This document shows positions 1-5,802 of a stretch of 9,810 bases of DNA, piece by piece (the stretch's first letter is position 1; every line of letters begins with the position of its first letter). The translations under genes were made by a program, and so were the position numbers. Location: contig NZ_CALIBF010000176.1 of assembly GCF_938045465.1 (NCBI RefSeq), positions 1 through 9,810 of the forward strand, written 5' to 3'. The DNA comes from an uncultured Campylobacter sp. GTDB lineage: Bacteria; Campylobacterota; Campylobacteria; Campylobacterales; Campylobacteraceae. The notes beneath the pieces are model-generated. The model ran no database searches and was not told the origin of the DNA. It saw only the letters and a program-made list of their open reading frames with translations.

Positions 1-93
1 TTTCACTATGCAAAACGTCGCCGCAAGCAAAATCGGATGCAGCGCGAGCCTGCCGCTTCTTAAATCAGAGAGTAAATTTTTAAAATATCTCAT
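1..93 (-). CDS. Unidentified protein, N-terminal 31 residues only (runs off left edge)
   Basis: An open frame starts with ATG at 93-91 and runs leftward off the window without a stop. A good ribosome binding site, AAGGGG, lies at 104-99, five bases from the ATG. The visible peptide starts MRYFKNLLSDLRSG and continues into a hydrophobic stretch, LALHPILLAATFCIV, which looks like the beginning of a membrane segment or signal anchor preceded by basic residues. I do not recognise the family from 31 residues. An inner-membrane protein is the likeliest class. It diverges from the CHAD-domain remnant, and a perfect 20-bp palindrome (104-123) touches its ribosome binding site on the upstream side. 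Confidence 0.6.
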   Translation of the reverse strand, partial: MRYFKNLLSDLRSGRLALHPILLAATFCIVK

Positions 94-528
94 GCTTTCC
101 CCTTAAAATTCCGCGGAATTTTACTAGCTTTCCATATTTTAAGGCGCGCTTCGGAGCTAAAAAATTTAAAGCAAGGTTTATCGCTGCAGGCATTTCACGA
201 CGCGCGCATAGGGCTAAAGAGGCTGCGATACGCGCTTGAAATTTTTGCAAGAAGCTTTGATGAGGGTTGCGTCAGGGAGCTGTTTAAACGCACCAAGGCC
301 GCCTGCGAGGATTTCGGCGCGCTGCAAGATATCAGCGTGTGGCAAAATTTCATCGCGATCTATCAAAAAGCAAGCGATAAAAGCGGCGTCGCGTTTGCGT
401 ATCTGCTGGCTCTGGACGCCCGTCTAAACGACCGCCGCGCCGAGCTGGAGGAAAAAATTTTAAATGAAAAAGAGGCTCTTTTGCGCGCGCTGAAAAGATC
501 GCTGCGCAAAATCAAAGCATACGAATAA
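76..528 (+). pseudogene. CHAD-domain protein, C-terminal half only, no normal start codon
   Basis: The frame is open from just after a TAA at 73-75 to the TAA at 526-528. Its core, from 196, reads HDARIGLKRLRYALEIF, followed by an acidic helix and FGALQDISVWQNF (about 307-351). This is the second helical repeat of a CHAD domain (conserved His/Arg/Lys helical domain, found with or without CYTH triphosphatases and linked to polyphosphate). The first repeat, roughly the N-terminal half, is absent. Between 76 and 331 there is no in-frame ATG, GTG or TTG; the first GTG (334) would leave only 64 residues. The other two frames upstream show no CHAD-like sequence, and the region is shared with a divergent gene start. 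I read it as a 5'-truncated remnant left by a rearrangement. Initiation at ATT, ATA or CTG cannot be excluded. Its stop overlaps the ubiE ribosome binding site. Confidence 0.6.
104..123. repeat. Perfect 20-bp palindrome between divergent reading frames
   Basis: TAAAATTCCGCGGAATTTTA reads identically on both strands, with no loop and a CCGCGG centre. It abuts the ribosome binding site of the minus-strand gene starting at 93 and lies inside the open frame of the CHAD remnant. It could be an operator for the leftward gene or a cruciform/hairpin element. It does not match a Fur or PerR box that I know. Confidence 0.5.
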
Positions 529-537
529 GGAAAGCCC

Positions 538-1266
538 GTGCAAAAACAGGAAAAAATCATAAAGATGTTCGATGAGATCGCGCCTACCTACGATCTGGCA
601 AACCGCGCCATCAGCTTCGGCGTGGACGTTTCGTGGCGCAAAAAAGCGGTCGAGCTGACGCTTGAAAAGCTTAAAGGAAAGCTCGTGAGTATCGCCGACG
701 TCGCGTGCGGCACGGGCGATATGATAAGCTCGTGGCGCGACGGCGCGGCGCAGCACGGCGTGCAGATCGAGCGGATCGTGGGGATCGATCCTAGCGAGGG
801 GATGCTCGAGGTAGCGAGGCAAAAATTTCCCGGCTGCGAGTTTCTCAAGGCAACTGCGGGCGCCACGACGCTAGATGATGCAAGCGTGGATATTTTAAGC
901 ATCAGCTACGGTATAAGAAACGTCGTGGAGCTGGACGCGGCGCTTGCGGAGTTTAATCGCATCATCAAACCGGGCGGCTCGCTCGTGGTTTTGGAATTTA
1001 CCAAAGCCGCAAGCGGCGGGCTCGCGTTTAAAATCAGAGATTTTTACGTAAGTAAAATTTTACCCAAAATCGGCGCCTTTATCTCGAAAAACAAAGAAGC
1101 CTACGAGTATCTGCCAAGCTCAATCGGCAGCTTCCTAGACGCCGCGAGCTTTAGCAAAAAGCTCAAAAATGCGGGCTTTGAGCTGCGCGTACAAAAGGGC
1201 TTCAGCTTCGACGTCAGCACGCTTTTCATCGCGGAGAAAATCGCGCGGAAGAGCGACGATGCTTAG
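538..1266 (+). CDS. ubiE: Demethylmenaquinone methyltransferase (UbiE/MenG family)
   Basis: SAM-dependent C-methyltransferase that completes the quinone ring. Campylobacter uses menaquinones, so the substrate is most likely demethylmenaquinone, at the cytoplasmic face of the membrane. The product is 242 residues, close to the family norm. YDLANRAISFGVDVSWR (18-34) matches the first UbiE signature. DVACGTGD (54-61) is SAM motif I and GIDPSEGML (82-90) the acidic-loop motif. ISYGIRNV (122-129) and KPGGSLVVLEF (144-154) match the later conserved blocks, and YVSKILPKIG follows. The start is GTG at 538, chosen because AAGGAAAG (527-534) sits just upstream and the UbiE N-terminus is then complete. 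The alternative ATG at 565 would clip the first helix. The last eight bases overlap the xseA start, so the two are translationally coupled. Confidence 0.93.
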   Translation: MQKQEKIIKMFDEIAPTYDLANRAISFGVDVSWRKKAVELTLEKLKGKLVSIADVACGTGDMISSWRDGAAQHGVQIERIVGIDPSEGMLEVARQKFPGCEFLKATAGATTLDDASVDILSISYGIRNVVELDAALAEFNRIIKPGGSLVVLEFTKAASGGLAFKIRDFYVSKILPKIGAFISKNKEAYEYLPSSIGSFLDAASFSKKLKNAGFELRVQKGFSFDVSTLFIAEKIARKSDDA

Positions 1267-2425
1267 CGTAAGTGAACTAAACGCCCAAGCCAAGACGCTT
1301 TTGGAGACGAGCTTTAGCTTCGTCGAAGTCGAGGGCGAAATATCTAAGCTTAGAATTCAAAGCACGAGCGGGCACTGGTATTTCACGATCAAAGACGCGA
1401 GCGCGGCGATCGATTGCGCGATGTTTAAATTTAACGCCGCGCGGATAAATTTTATCCCCGCCGTCGGCGATAAGCTCATCGTAAGCGGCAAGGTCTCGCT
1501 ATACGCCCCCACGGGCGCGTATCAGATCCAGGTCTCAAATATCCGCAAAAGCGGCGAGGGCGAGCTGGAAGCGGCGTTTGCCGCGCTAAAGCAGAAGCTT
1601 AACAAAGAGGGGCTTTTTGATGCCGCGCACAAAAAACAGCTTCCGAAATTTGCCCAAAGCATCGCGATCATCACGAGCGCAGGCTCTGCGGCGCAGGCAG
1701 ATATGCTTCGCGCGGCGCAGGACCGCTTCGCGCTTTGCAAGATCGATCTGTATAACGCGCTAGTGCAAGGCGAAGGCGCGCCCGCTTCGATCATAAGCGC
1801 TCTGCGCGCAGCCGACGAGAAGGGCTACGATGCGATCGTAATCGCTCGCGGCGGCGGCTCGCGCGAGGATCTGTGGTGCTTCAACGACGAGGCTCTGGCG
1901 CGCGCGATCTACGCGGCCAAAACGCCCGTCATCTCGGCGGTCGGGCACGAGATCGATTTTAGCATCAGCGATTTCGTAGCCGATCACCGAAGCCTCACGC
2001 CCACCGCCGCGATGATCGATCTGCTGCCCGATATTTGCGCGATCTTTCAGAGCCTAGACAGCGTAAGCGACGCACTTTATAGGCTGATAAAAGATAAAAT
2101 TTCATCCGCACAAAACGTGTTGAGCCTCACGGCTTTACAGCTTAAATCAAAATCGATCGAGCCGAAAATTTCAGGCTCGCTCGCGGGGCTTTTAAATTTT
2201 GAGCTTAAATTTAAAAGCTTCGTGGACTCCAAGCTAAGCGCCGCAGAGCACACGTTAAGCGCTAAGGATGAGCTTTTGGCGCAAAAGGCGAAATTTTTTG
2301 AGATCACCAAAGACCTCGTTCAAATCCAAAAGGGTGGCAAAACGGTGGCCCTAGGTGAGCTTGCCGCGGGCGACGAGTTCGTCCTTTGCTCGCAGCAGCT
2401 CAGCAAAAATGCAAAAATCATCTAA
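1259..2425 (+). CDS. xseA: Exodeoxyribonuclease VII large subunit
   Basis: Catalytic large subunit of the single-strand-specific exonuclease VII, which degrades ssDNA in both directions and works in repair and recombination with the small subunit XseB (not in this window). At 388 residues it is the short form usual for this group; E. coli XseA is about 456. The N-terminal OB-fold (about 1-100) opens MLSVSELN and contains VEGEISKLRIQSTSGHWYF. The nuclease core follows: IAIITSAGSAAQADML (135-150), ALVQGEGAPASII, IARGGGSREDLWCFNDE (195-211), ISAVGHEIDF (225-234) and FVADHRSLTPTAA (239-251). The C-terminal part is helical, as expected for the subunit-binding arm. The ATG at 1259 lies inside the ubiE stop region (ATGCTTAG overlap) and is preferred over an in-frame upstream ATG at 1169, which would add about 30 residues from the ubiE reverse-frame region. 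Confidence 0.95.
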   Translation: MLSVSELNAQAKTLLETSFSFVEVEGEISKLRIQSTSGHWYFTIKDASAAIDCAMFKFNAARINFIPAVGDKLIVSGKVSLYAPTGAYQIQVSNIRKSGEGELEAAFAALKQKLNKEGLFDAAHKKQLPKFAQSIAIITSAGSAAQADMLRAAQDRFALCKIDLYNALVQGEGAPASIISALRAADEKGYDAIVIARGGGSREDLWCFNDEALARAIYAAKTPVISAVGHEIDFSISDFVADHRSLTPTAAMIDLLPDICAIFQSLDSVSDALYRLIKDKISSAQNVLSLTALQLKSKSIEPKISGSLAGLLNFELKFKSFVDSKLSAAEHTLSAKDELLAQKAKFFEITKDLVQIQKGGKTVALGELAAGDEFVLCSQQLSKNAKII

Positions 2426-2435
2426 AGGAAGCAAA

Positions 2436-3512
2436 ATGGATAGAGTAATAAATTTTAGCGCAGGACCTAGCACCATCCCGCTGGGCGTGCTAAAGCAGGC
2501 GCAAGAAGAGCTGCTAAACTACGCGGGGCGCGGATTTTCGATAATGGAGATCTCGCACCGCACCAAAATTTTCGAGGAGGTTCTGCATAGCGCGATGAGC
2601 CGCGTGCGCGATCTCTACGGCTTTTCGGATGATTTTACGATTTTATTTTTGCAAGGCGGCGCGAGCCTGCAATTCGCGCAGGTGCCGATGAACCTATACG
2701 CAGGCGGCGTCGCAGAATACGCCAACACGGGCAACTGGACGAGCAAGGCGATCAAGGAAGCGGGCGTACTCGGCATAAACTACCGCGTGGTCGCAAGCAG
2801 CGAGGAGAGTAAATTCGACCGCATCCCCGAGGTTAAATTTTCTGACGGCGCCGACTACGGCTACATCTGCTCGAACAATACGATCTACGGCACGCAGTAT
2901 CCGCAGCTGCCGCAGTGCGCCTGCCCGCTCGTGGTCGATAGCTCGAGCGATCTGTTTTCGCGACCCGTGGATCTTAGCAGCGTGGGGATGTTTTACGGCG
3001 GCATTCAGAAAAACGGCGGGCCCGCGGGCGTTACGATGGTTGCGATCCGCAAGGATCTGCTAGATCGCGCGAACCCCAAAACGCCGATGATCCTGCGCTA
3101 CAAGACGCAGGCGGACGCGGACTCGATGAGCAACACCCCGAATACTTTCGGAATTTACATGCTAAATTTAATGCTCGGCTGGATCAAGGATGAGATCGGC
3201 GGGCTCGCGGCGATGCACGAGCGCAACAAGCGCAAAGCGGCGCTACTTTACGGCGCGATCGATGCTAGCGGCGGCTTCTACCGCGGCCACGCGCAAAAGG
3301 ACAGCCGCAGCCTGATGAACGTGAGCTTTAATATCGCAGACGCCGCGCTTGAGCCGGTTTTCGTCGCGCAGGCGGAGGCGGAGGGGATGATCGGGCTTAA
3401 AGGACACCGCGTTTTAGGCGGTATCCGCGCCTCGATCTACAACGCGATAAACTACGAGGACGTAGAAAAACTAGTCGCTTTTATGAGCGAGTTTGCGCGC
3501 AAAAATGGCTAG
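2436..3512 (+). CDS. serC: Phosphoserine aminotransferase (SerC)
   Basis: PLP enzyme that converts 3-phosphohydroxypyruvate and glutamate to O-phosphoserine and 2-oxoglutarate in serine synthesis; it can also serve the parallel step of pyridoxal phosphate synthesis. The product is 358 residues, a normal length. INFSAGPSTIPLGVL (5-19) is the typical N-terminus and FLQGGASLQFAQVPMNL (71-87) the phosphate-binding region. VVDSSSDLFSRPVD (166-179) carries the cofactor-binding Asp. YGGIQKNGGPAGVT (187-200) carries the Schiff-base lysine K192. The C-terminus contains SLMNVSFNI and GLKGHRVLGGIRASIYNA. The start ATG at 2436 has AAAGGA at 2424-2429, overlapping the xseA stop; an in-frame ATG at 2355 lies inside xseA and is not needed. 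It is third in the ubiE-xseA-serC cluster, ten bases after xseA. Confidence 0.96.
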   Translation: MDRVINFSAGPSTIPLGVLKQAQEELLNYAGRGFSIMEISHRTKIFEEVLHSAMSRVRDLYGFSDDFTILFLQGGASLQFAQVPMNLYAGGVAEYANTGNWTSKAIKEAGVLGINYRVVASSEESKFDRIPEVKFSDGADYGYICSNNTIYGTQYPQLPQCACPLVVDSSSDLFSRPVDLSSVGMFYGGIQKNGGPAGVTMVAIRKDLLDRANPKTPMILRYKTQADADSMSNTPNTFGIYMLNLMLGWIKDEIGGLAAMHERNKRKAALLYGAIDASGGFYRGHAQKDSRSLMNVSFNIADAALEPVFVAQAEAEGMIGLKGHRVLGGIRASIYNAINYEDVEKLVAFMSEFARKNG

Positions 3513-3924
3513 CGGCGCTTAAATTTATAGGTTTTGAGCGCAGCTCGCGCTTATAGACGAGATTGTTTAGGATCCGCGCTTGCCTTGCCGCTGAGCTGGT
3601 TATTTGCCATAGCCCTCGCTTTTATAGCCGGTATTTTACGGCAGAAATAGCTTTGATGCGGCTTGGATTTCGCTGCTAGAATTTTATTGAAGGCAAAATT
3701 TTATGATGTTAAATTTTGCATTGGATGAAGTCTGATGGCTTTGATTTTGCAGCGGCGAGCGGACTTGGTGCTGCTGGGATTTATTAGGTAGAATTTAACA
3801 TCTAAAACGCTATTGTCGGTGTTCGAGGAGGGCGGTTTATTTATGTAGGCGCAGGTTTAGCGTATCTAGCGTCTAAATTTAAGCTTAACCCTAAAAACGG
3901 GCAAAATTAAACGAAAGGATTTAA
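3513..3924. other. Intergenic region after serC
   Basis: About 410 bases without a convincing gene. Immediately after serC is a weak 5-bp hairpin (AGCGC/GCGCT, 3537-3551) without a T-run, so no clear terminator is visible. A short open frame from TTG 3534 to TAG 3650 encodes 38 residues ending in one strongly hydrophobic segment, PLSWLFAIALAFIAGILRQK. It has no ribosome binding site; it may be the tail of a lost membrane-protein gene or chance. A 9-bp inverted repeat lies at 3693-3719. The DUF333 gene's promoter should be near 3840-3900, but I see no clear -10/-35 pair. Confidence 0.5.
3693..3719. repeat. Inverted repeat with 9-bp arms and 9-base loop
   Basis: GCAAAATTT at 3693-3701 is the exact reverse complement of AAATTTTGC at 3711-3719. 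Because both arms contain the genome's favoured AAATTT word, chance is more likely than usual. It could form an RNA hairpin but has no downstream T-run. Confidence 0.4.
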
Positions 3925-4140
3925 ATGAGTTTTAAGAGATTTTTTGCAGTAGCGCTTGTGGCGGGCGCTTTCGCTTCGGTGAGCGCAGAGGCTAGCGCTG
4001 CTGGGGATTTTTGTATCAAAAACGGCGGCGAGCTAATCGTCCGCAAAGACGGCAACGGCGTGGACTACACCGTTTGTAAGCTGCCCGACGGCACTATGAT
4101 CGATGCTGAAGAATTTTTTATAAAACAGGCGGCGATTTGA
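3925..4140 (+). CDS. Small secreted DUF333-domain protein
   Basis: A 71-residue protein. Residues 1-26 form a classical Sec signal peptide: the basic start MSFKR, a hydrophobic core FFAVALVAGAFASVS, and an ASA|A type cleavage site. There is no lipobox cysteine, so a soluble periplasmic protein of about 45 residues is expected. The mature part, FCIKNGGELIVRKDGNG followed by DYTVCKLPDGTMIDAEEFF, fits the DUF333 pattern (COG3042-like, historically called putative hemolysin, as in E. coli YoaF). It keeps the paired cysteines (C30, C51), which could form a disulfide, and the C-x-LPDG motif. The function of the family is not established and the hemolysin label is weak. The start ATG at 3925 has AAAGGA at 3914-3919. 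It stands alone, with more than 400 bases of non-coding DNA on each side. Confidence 0.82.
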   Translation: MSFKRFFAVALVAGAFASVSAEASAAGDFCIKNGGELIVRKDGNGVDYTVCKLPDGTMIDAEEFFIKQAAI

Positions 4141-4157
4141 GCAAATTTAAGAGCGTA

Positions 4158-4179
4158 AATCGATAGAATTTTATCGATT
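4158..4179 (+). terminator. Possible terminator hairpin after the DUF333 gene
   Basis: AATCGATA (4158-4165) pairs perfectly with TATCGATT (4172-4179) around a six-base loop, 18 bases after the stop codon. It is AT-rich and lacks a T-tract downstream, so termination is only suggested by position. Confidence 0.35.
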
Positions 4180-4256
4180 GTGAGATTTGCAGCAGCGAAA
4201 TTTCATAAAATTCTGCGTCAAAATTCCTCTTTAAAATTTAGATGAATTCTAACTAG

Positions 4257-4484
4257 CAAGCGTTAGCACAAGTAAATTATTTGGGTACCTCATACAAAGT
4301 GAGGGCAGCAGAGTGATGGAAGGAATTCGATTATCCAAATGTCAACGATGTTTGGAGATTTTGCTCTAGCAAGGTGCTGAAAGCGGCGGCTACTCAAAGC
4401 AGAAATATTTTAAGCGATTTGACGCAACGTAGACAATCTGCTAGATTGCTTGATTACGACGCAGGTTTTTTGGATATGCGATAA
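4257..4484 (+). pseudogene. Possible decayed coding remnant, unidentified
   Basis: One plus-strand frame stays open for 75 codons apart from a TGA at 4314-4316. Before the stop it reads QALAQVNYLGTSYKVRAAE. After it, WKEFDYPNVNDVW begins a run ending LLDYDAGFLDMR before TAA at 4482. The mix of residues looks protein-like rather than random, but I recognise no family, there is no start codon with a ribosome binding site, and 19- and 55-codon open stretches can occur by chance at this base composition. It may be a remnant of a deleted gene. Confidence 0.22.
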
Positions 4485-4506
4485 GCAATTTGCGCTCATA
4501 GTTGCT

Positions 4507-4602
4507 GAGCTTAAATTTTAGCCGTTCGTGGGCGTAGCTCACCTCCTTTTTTTTAAAAAGCTCAAATTTTAGCCGCCTGTGAGCGCCCATTCGCTTCCTT
4601 TG
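4507..4602. repeat. Imperfect direct duplication, unit about 45 bases, period 51
   Basis: Copy 1 (about 4507-4550) and copy 2 (about 4558-4602) share AGCT, then the exact 12-mer AAATTTTAGCCG (4513-4524 and 4564-4575), then a diverged GTGxGCG block (4528-4534 and 4579-4585) and a TCCTTT end. Spacing is constant at 51 bases until a one-base slip near the end. The copies are separated by a T8-A5 run. They lie just past the 3' end of the minus-strand split gene, and GCTCA/TGAGC pairs in both copies allow weak hairpins. Confidence 0.5.
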
Positions 4603-4613
4603 CCCGCGTAAAT

Positions 4614-4901
4614 TTAGCGCGTAAAAACCACGACCTCGCCGCGCTCAAACGTGATCTGCCGTCCCGCTAGATACAGCTCGAAGTAGGGCTTCAAAAAGTC
4701 CTCCTGCGGCCTTTGTGCGTAATTTGGATACTGCAAGTACGCAGGTAGCAGATAATTGCAGTCGATCGAATAATACGCCTCGCCGAGCACCCATAGCTTC
4801 GCATCGAGCTTAGGCGCGTCTATCATCCGCTCCGTGATCGCCTCATAGACGGCGTCCGCAAGCTCATCTTTGTTATGCGCAAAATCAAAACCTTCCTGCA
4901 C
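4614..4901 (-). pseudogene. Second half of a split unrecognised gene (or small downstream gene)
   Basis: The frame is open from just upstream of a GTG at 4901 to TAA at 4616-4614, up to 95 residues: VQEGFDFAHNKDELADAV, then ITERMIDAPKLDAKLWVLG, ending ITFERGEVVVFTR. It overlaps the 3' end of the preceding frame by 17 bases. The GTG has no Shine-Dalgarno sequence upstream (AATAAAATCCGCGC), so independent initiation looks weak. Joining it to the upstream frame by a +1 shift at TTT-TGA (4890-4885) gives one continuous acidic protein of about 227 residues. I therefore treat it as the C-terminal half of one gene, disrupted by a real frameshift, a sequencing error in the T4 run, or programmed frameshifting. 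No family recognised. Confidence 0.55.
4884..4897 (-). other. Candidate +1 frameshift site (AGGAAGG TTT TGA T)
   Basis: On the minus strand a Shine-Dalgarno-like AGGAAGG (4897-4891) is followed directly by TTT (4890-4888), TGA (4887-4885) and T. A tRNA-Phe on TTT can move one base forward and re-pair perfectly because the run is T4; the next codon is then GAT in the downstream frame. This resembles the prfB arrangement (SD-like sequence, slippery codon, TGA), but the usual three-base gap between the SD-like element and the slippery codon is missing. A homopolymer indel would look the same. Confidence 0.4.
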
Positions 4902-5298
4902 GCGCGGATTTTATTTCGTCAAGCATTTTTAAAAGCTCATCATCGCCGAGAAACTCGGCAAAAATTTTTAAATTTTGAACGTACGCTAAAGCTAGACTCT
5001 TAAGCGCTTCGTCATCAAATTTCGGATCCTGCGGCGGGCAAAAATATCCGGGCGCCACGCCTTGATCGAACGCCTCCCGCGTCTGCTGCGCCGTGACTGC
5101 GTAGATCGGCATTATACGCACTTGCAGCTCAGCGCCGTTTTGCAGCGGCGCAAACACCGCCCGCGCGCCCGCGCTGTCAGGCATGAAGCACTGAAAAAGC
5201 CCGTAAAGCTTATCCTGCAGATCGATCTCTTCGCAATCTAAATCAAGATCTAGCCCTGCAGCCTCGTTAATGTGACTAGCGTACTCGAAATTCGTCAT
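4885..5298 (-). CDS. Unrecognised acidic cytoplasmic protein, N-terminal frame
   Basis: The frame encodes 137 residues from ATG 5298, with AAAGGGG just upstream, to TGA at 4887-4885. It begins MTNFEYASHINEAAGLDLDL, continues DKLYGLFQCFMPDSAGARAVF and ELQVRIMPIYAVTAQQTREAFD, and ends in helical segments ALAYVQNLKIFAEFLG and LLKMLDEIKSARAGRF. There is no signal peptide or membrane segment, and the composition is acidic. I do not recognise a family; small acidic orphan proteins of this kind include immunity proteins, but nothing here shows that. The stop follows AGGAAGG-TTT-TGA, and the next frame picks up with a compatible sequence, so the intact product may be about 227 residues. Confidence 0.65.
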   Translation of the reverse strand: MTNFEYASHINEAAGLDLDLDCEEIDLQDKLYGLFQCFMPDSAGARAVFAPLQNGAELQVRIMPIYAVTAQQTREAFDQGVAPGYFCPPQDPKFDDEALKSLALAYVQNLKIFAEFLGDDELLKMLDEIKSARAGRF

Positions 5299-5314
5299 TT
5301 TCGCCCCTTTAAAT

Positions 5315-5327
5315 TTTGACCGTCAAA
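5315..5327. promoter_or_regulatory. Palindrome TTTGAC-C-GTCAAA in the leader of the split gene
   Basis: Six-base arms are separated by one base, 17-29 bases upstream of the ATG at 5298 and just upstream of its ribosome binding site. The position suits an operator or leader hairpin. No regulator can be named from the sequence, and 6-bp arms can arise by chance. Confidence 0.3.
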
Positions 5328-5470
5328 GCGTTTGCGTGGAATTTTACCTAAATTTTGCGCATTTGCCGAATTAAAATTTATGCGAGATAAGACTTTTGCA
5401 GAATTTAAAATTTAGCGGTTCGGTTTGGATTCGGTACCGCGGCAAAGCGGGTGGAGCGATTGGCGGCGGC

Positions 5471-5512
5471 GGGTTGTCGCGCAGGTGGTTAGCGGCGTAT
5501 GGGTTGTCGCGC
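5471..5512. repeat. Direct repeat GGGTTGTCGCGC, two copies 30 bases apart
   Basis: Exact copies lie at 5471-5482 and 5501-5512, inside a patch of G-rich plus strand flanked by GGCGGCGG runs on both sides. Between them is AGGTGGTTAGCGGCGTAT. The purpose is unknown; it may be a decayed tandem duplication. Confidence 0.5.
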
Positions 5513-5568
5513 GGCGGCGGACGGCGCCCGACAGTGACACCTGCGGCACGTAACGACAGGGGTAGCCG

Positions 5569-5802
5569 ATGATCGCGACCGCAGCGCTCGGAGCCTACTT
5601 GTTCACAGAAGCGGATTTTTCAAGTTCAGGCCGTCGCAAAATGGCGGGCAGTGTATTGGATGACAGCGGCGACTGCAACGCTCGCAGGCCCCACTTGCTC
5701 GCAAAAGCTGGCTTGCGTTCAGAGTGCGCATTAGCGACGCAAGGTCGGCGGCATTGTTTGATCCGTTACGCGCGAAATGAAATTTTATCGTTTAAATTCT
5801 AG
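5569..5802 (+). CDS. Possible small open frame, 77 residues, doubtful
   Basis: ATG at 5569 is preceded by AGGGG (5558-5562) with a six-base gap, a good ribosome binding site, and the frame runs to TAG at 5800-5802. The product starts MIATAALGAYLFTEADFSSS and continues with arginine- and cysteine-rich sequence without a recognisable motif, signal peptide or repeat at protein level. The residue mix looks like translated non-coding DNA, and the frame lies across a degenerate DNA repeat, so I consider it more likely spurious. No family recognised. Confidence 0.2.
   Translation: MIATAALGAYLFTEADFSSSGRRKMAGSVLDDSGDCNARRPHLLAKAGLRSECALATQGRRHCLIRYARNEILSFKF
5594..5760. repeat. Degenerate direct repeat, period about 96-104 bases
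   Basis: Two copies share ordered blocks: CTTGTTCACAGAAGC (5598-5612) against CTTGCTCGCAAAAGC (5694-5708), then GTTCAG (5624 and 5717), CGCAA (5635 and 5738), GGCGG (5643 and 5747) and a TTGGAT/TTTGAT end. The changing offset shows several small indels. This suggests an old, decayed duplication. Confidence 0.35.

Larger units (their letters stand above)
4141..4613. other. Gene-poor region with a decayed open frame and duplicated segment
   Basis: About 470 bases, AT-richer than the flanking genes. From the 5' end it holds the hairpin at 4158-4179, then a plus-strand frame open from 4257 to 4484 except for one TGA at 4314. It ends with the duplicated 45-base segment at 4507-4602. No complete gene with a start and ribosome binding site is evident, and no RNA gene was recognised. 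Confidence 0.5.

Noticed and set aside
236..427. 63-codon plus-strand frame overlapping the CHAD remnant
   Set aside because: It runs in a different frame from the well-preserved CHAD sequence, has no ribosome binding site, and encodes low-complexity Arg/Ser/Ala sequence typical of a shadow frame.
460..902. Long minus-strand frames opposite ubiE
   Set aside because: They mirror the GC-rich ubiE codons, lack ribosome binding sites and have no recognisable motif.
1169..1258. In-frame upstream extension of xseA
   Set aside because: The extra 30 residues are out-of-frame ubiE sequence, and the ATG at 1259 gives the exact conserved XseA N-terminus.
2355..2435. In-frame upstream extension of serC
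   Set aside because: It lies within xseA; the ATG at 2436 has its own ribosome binding site and gives the standard SerC start.
3534..3650. 38-codon frame ending in a hydrophobic segment after serC
   Set aside because: The TTG start has no ribosome binding site and the segment is too short to assign; kept only as a note in the intergenic entry.
4287..4307. CCTCA...TGAGG hairpin considered as part of a structured RNA
   Set aside because: Only a five-base stem, with no surrounding conserved RNA fold, T-loop or anticodon arm.
5412..5594. Minus-strand 60-codon open frame through the G-rich patch, reading IIGYPCRYVPQVSLSG in part
   Set aside because: It has no start codon with a ribosome binding site, and the rest is Arg/Pro/Thr-rich translation of a C-rich strand; a stop-poor composition explains it.
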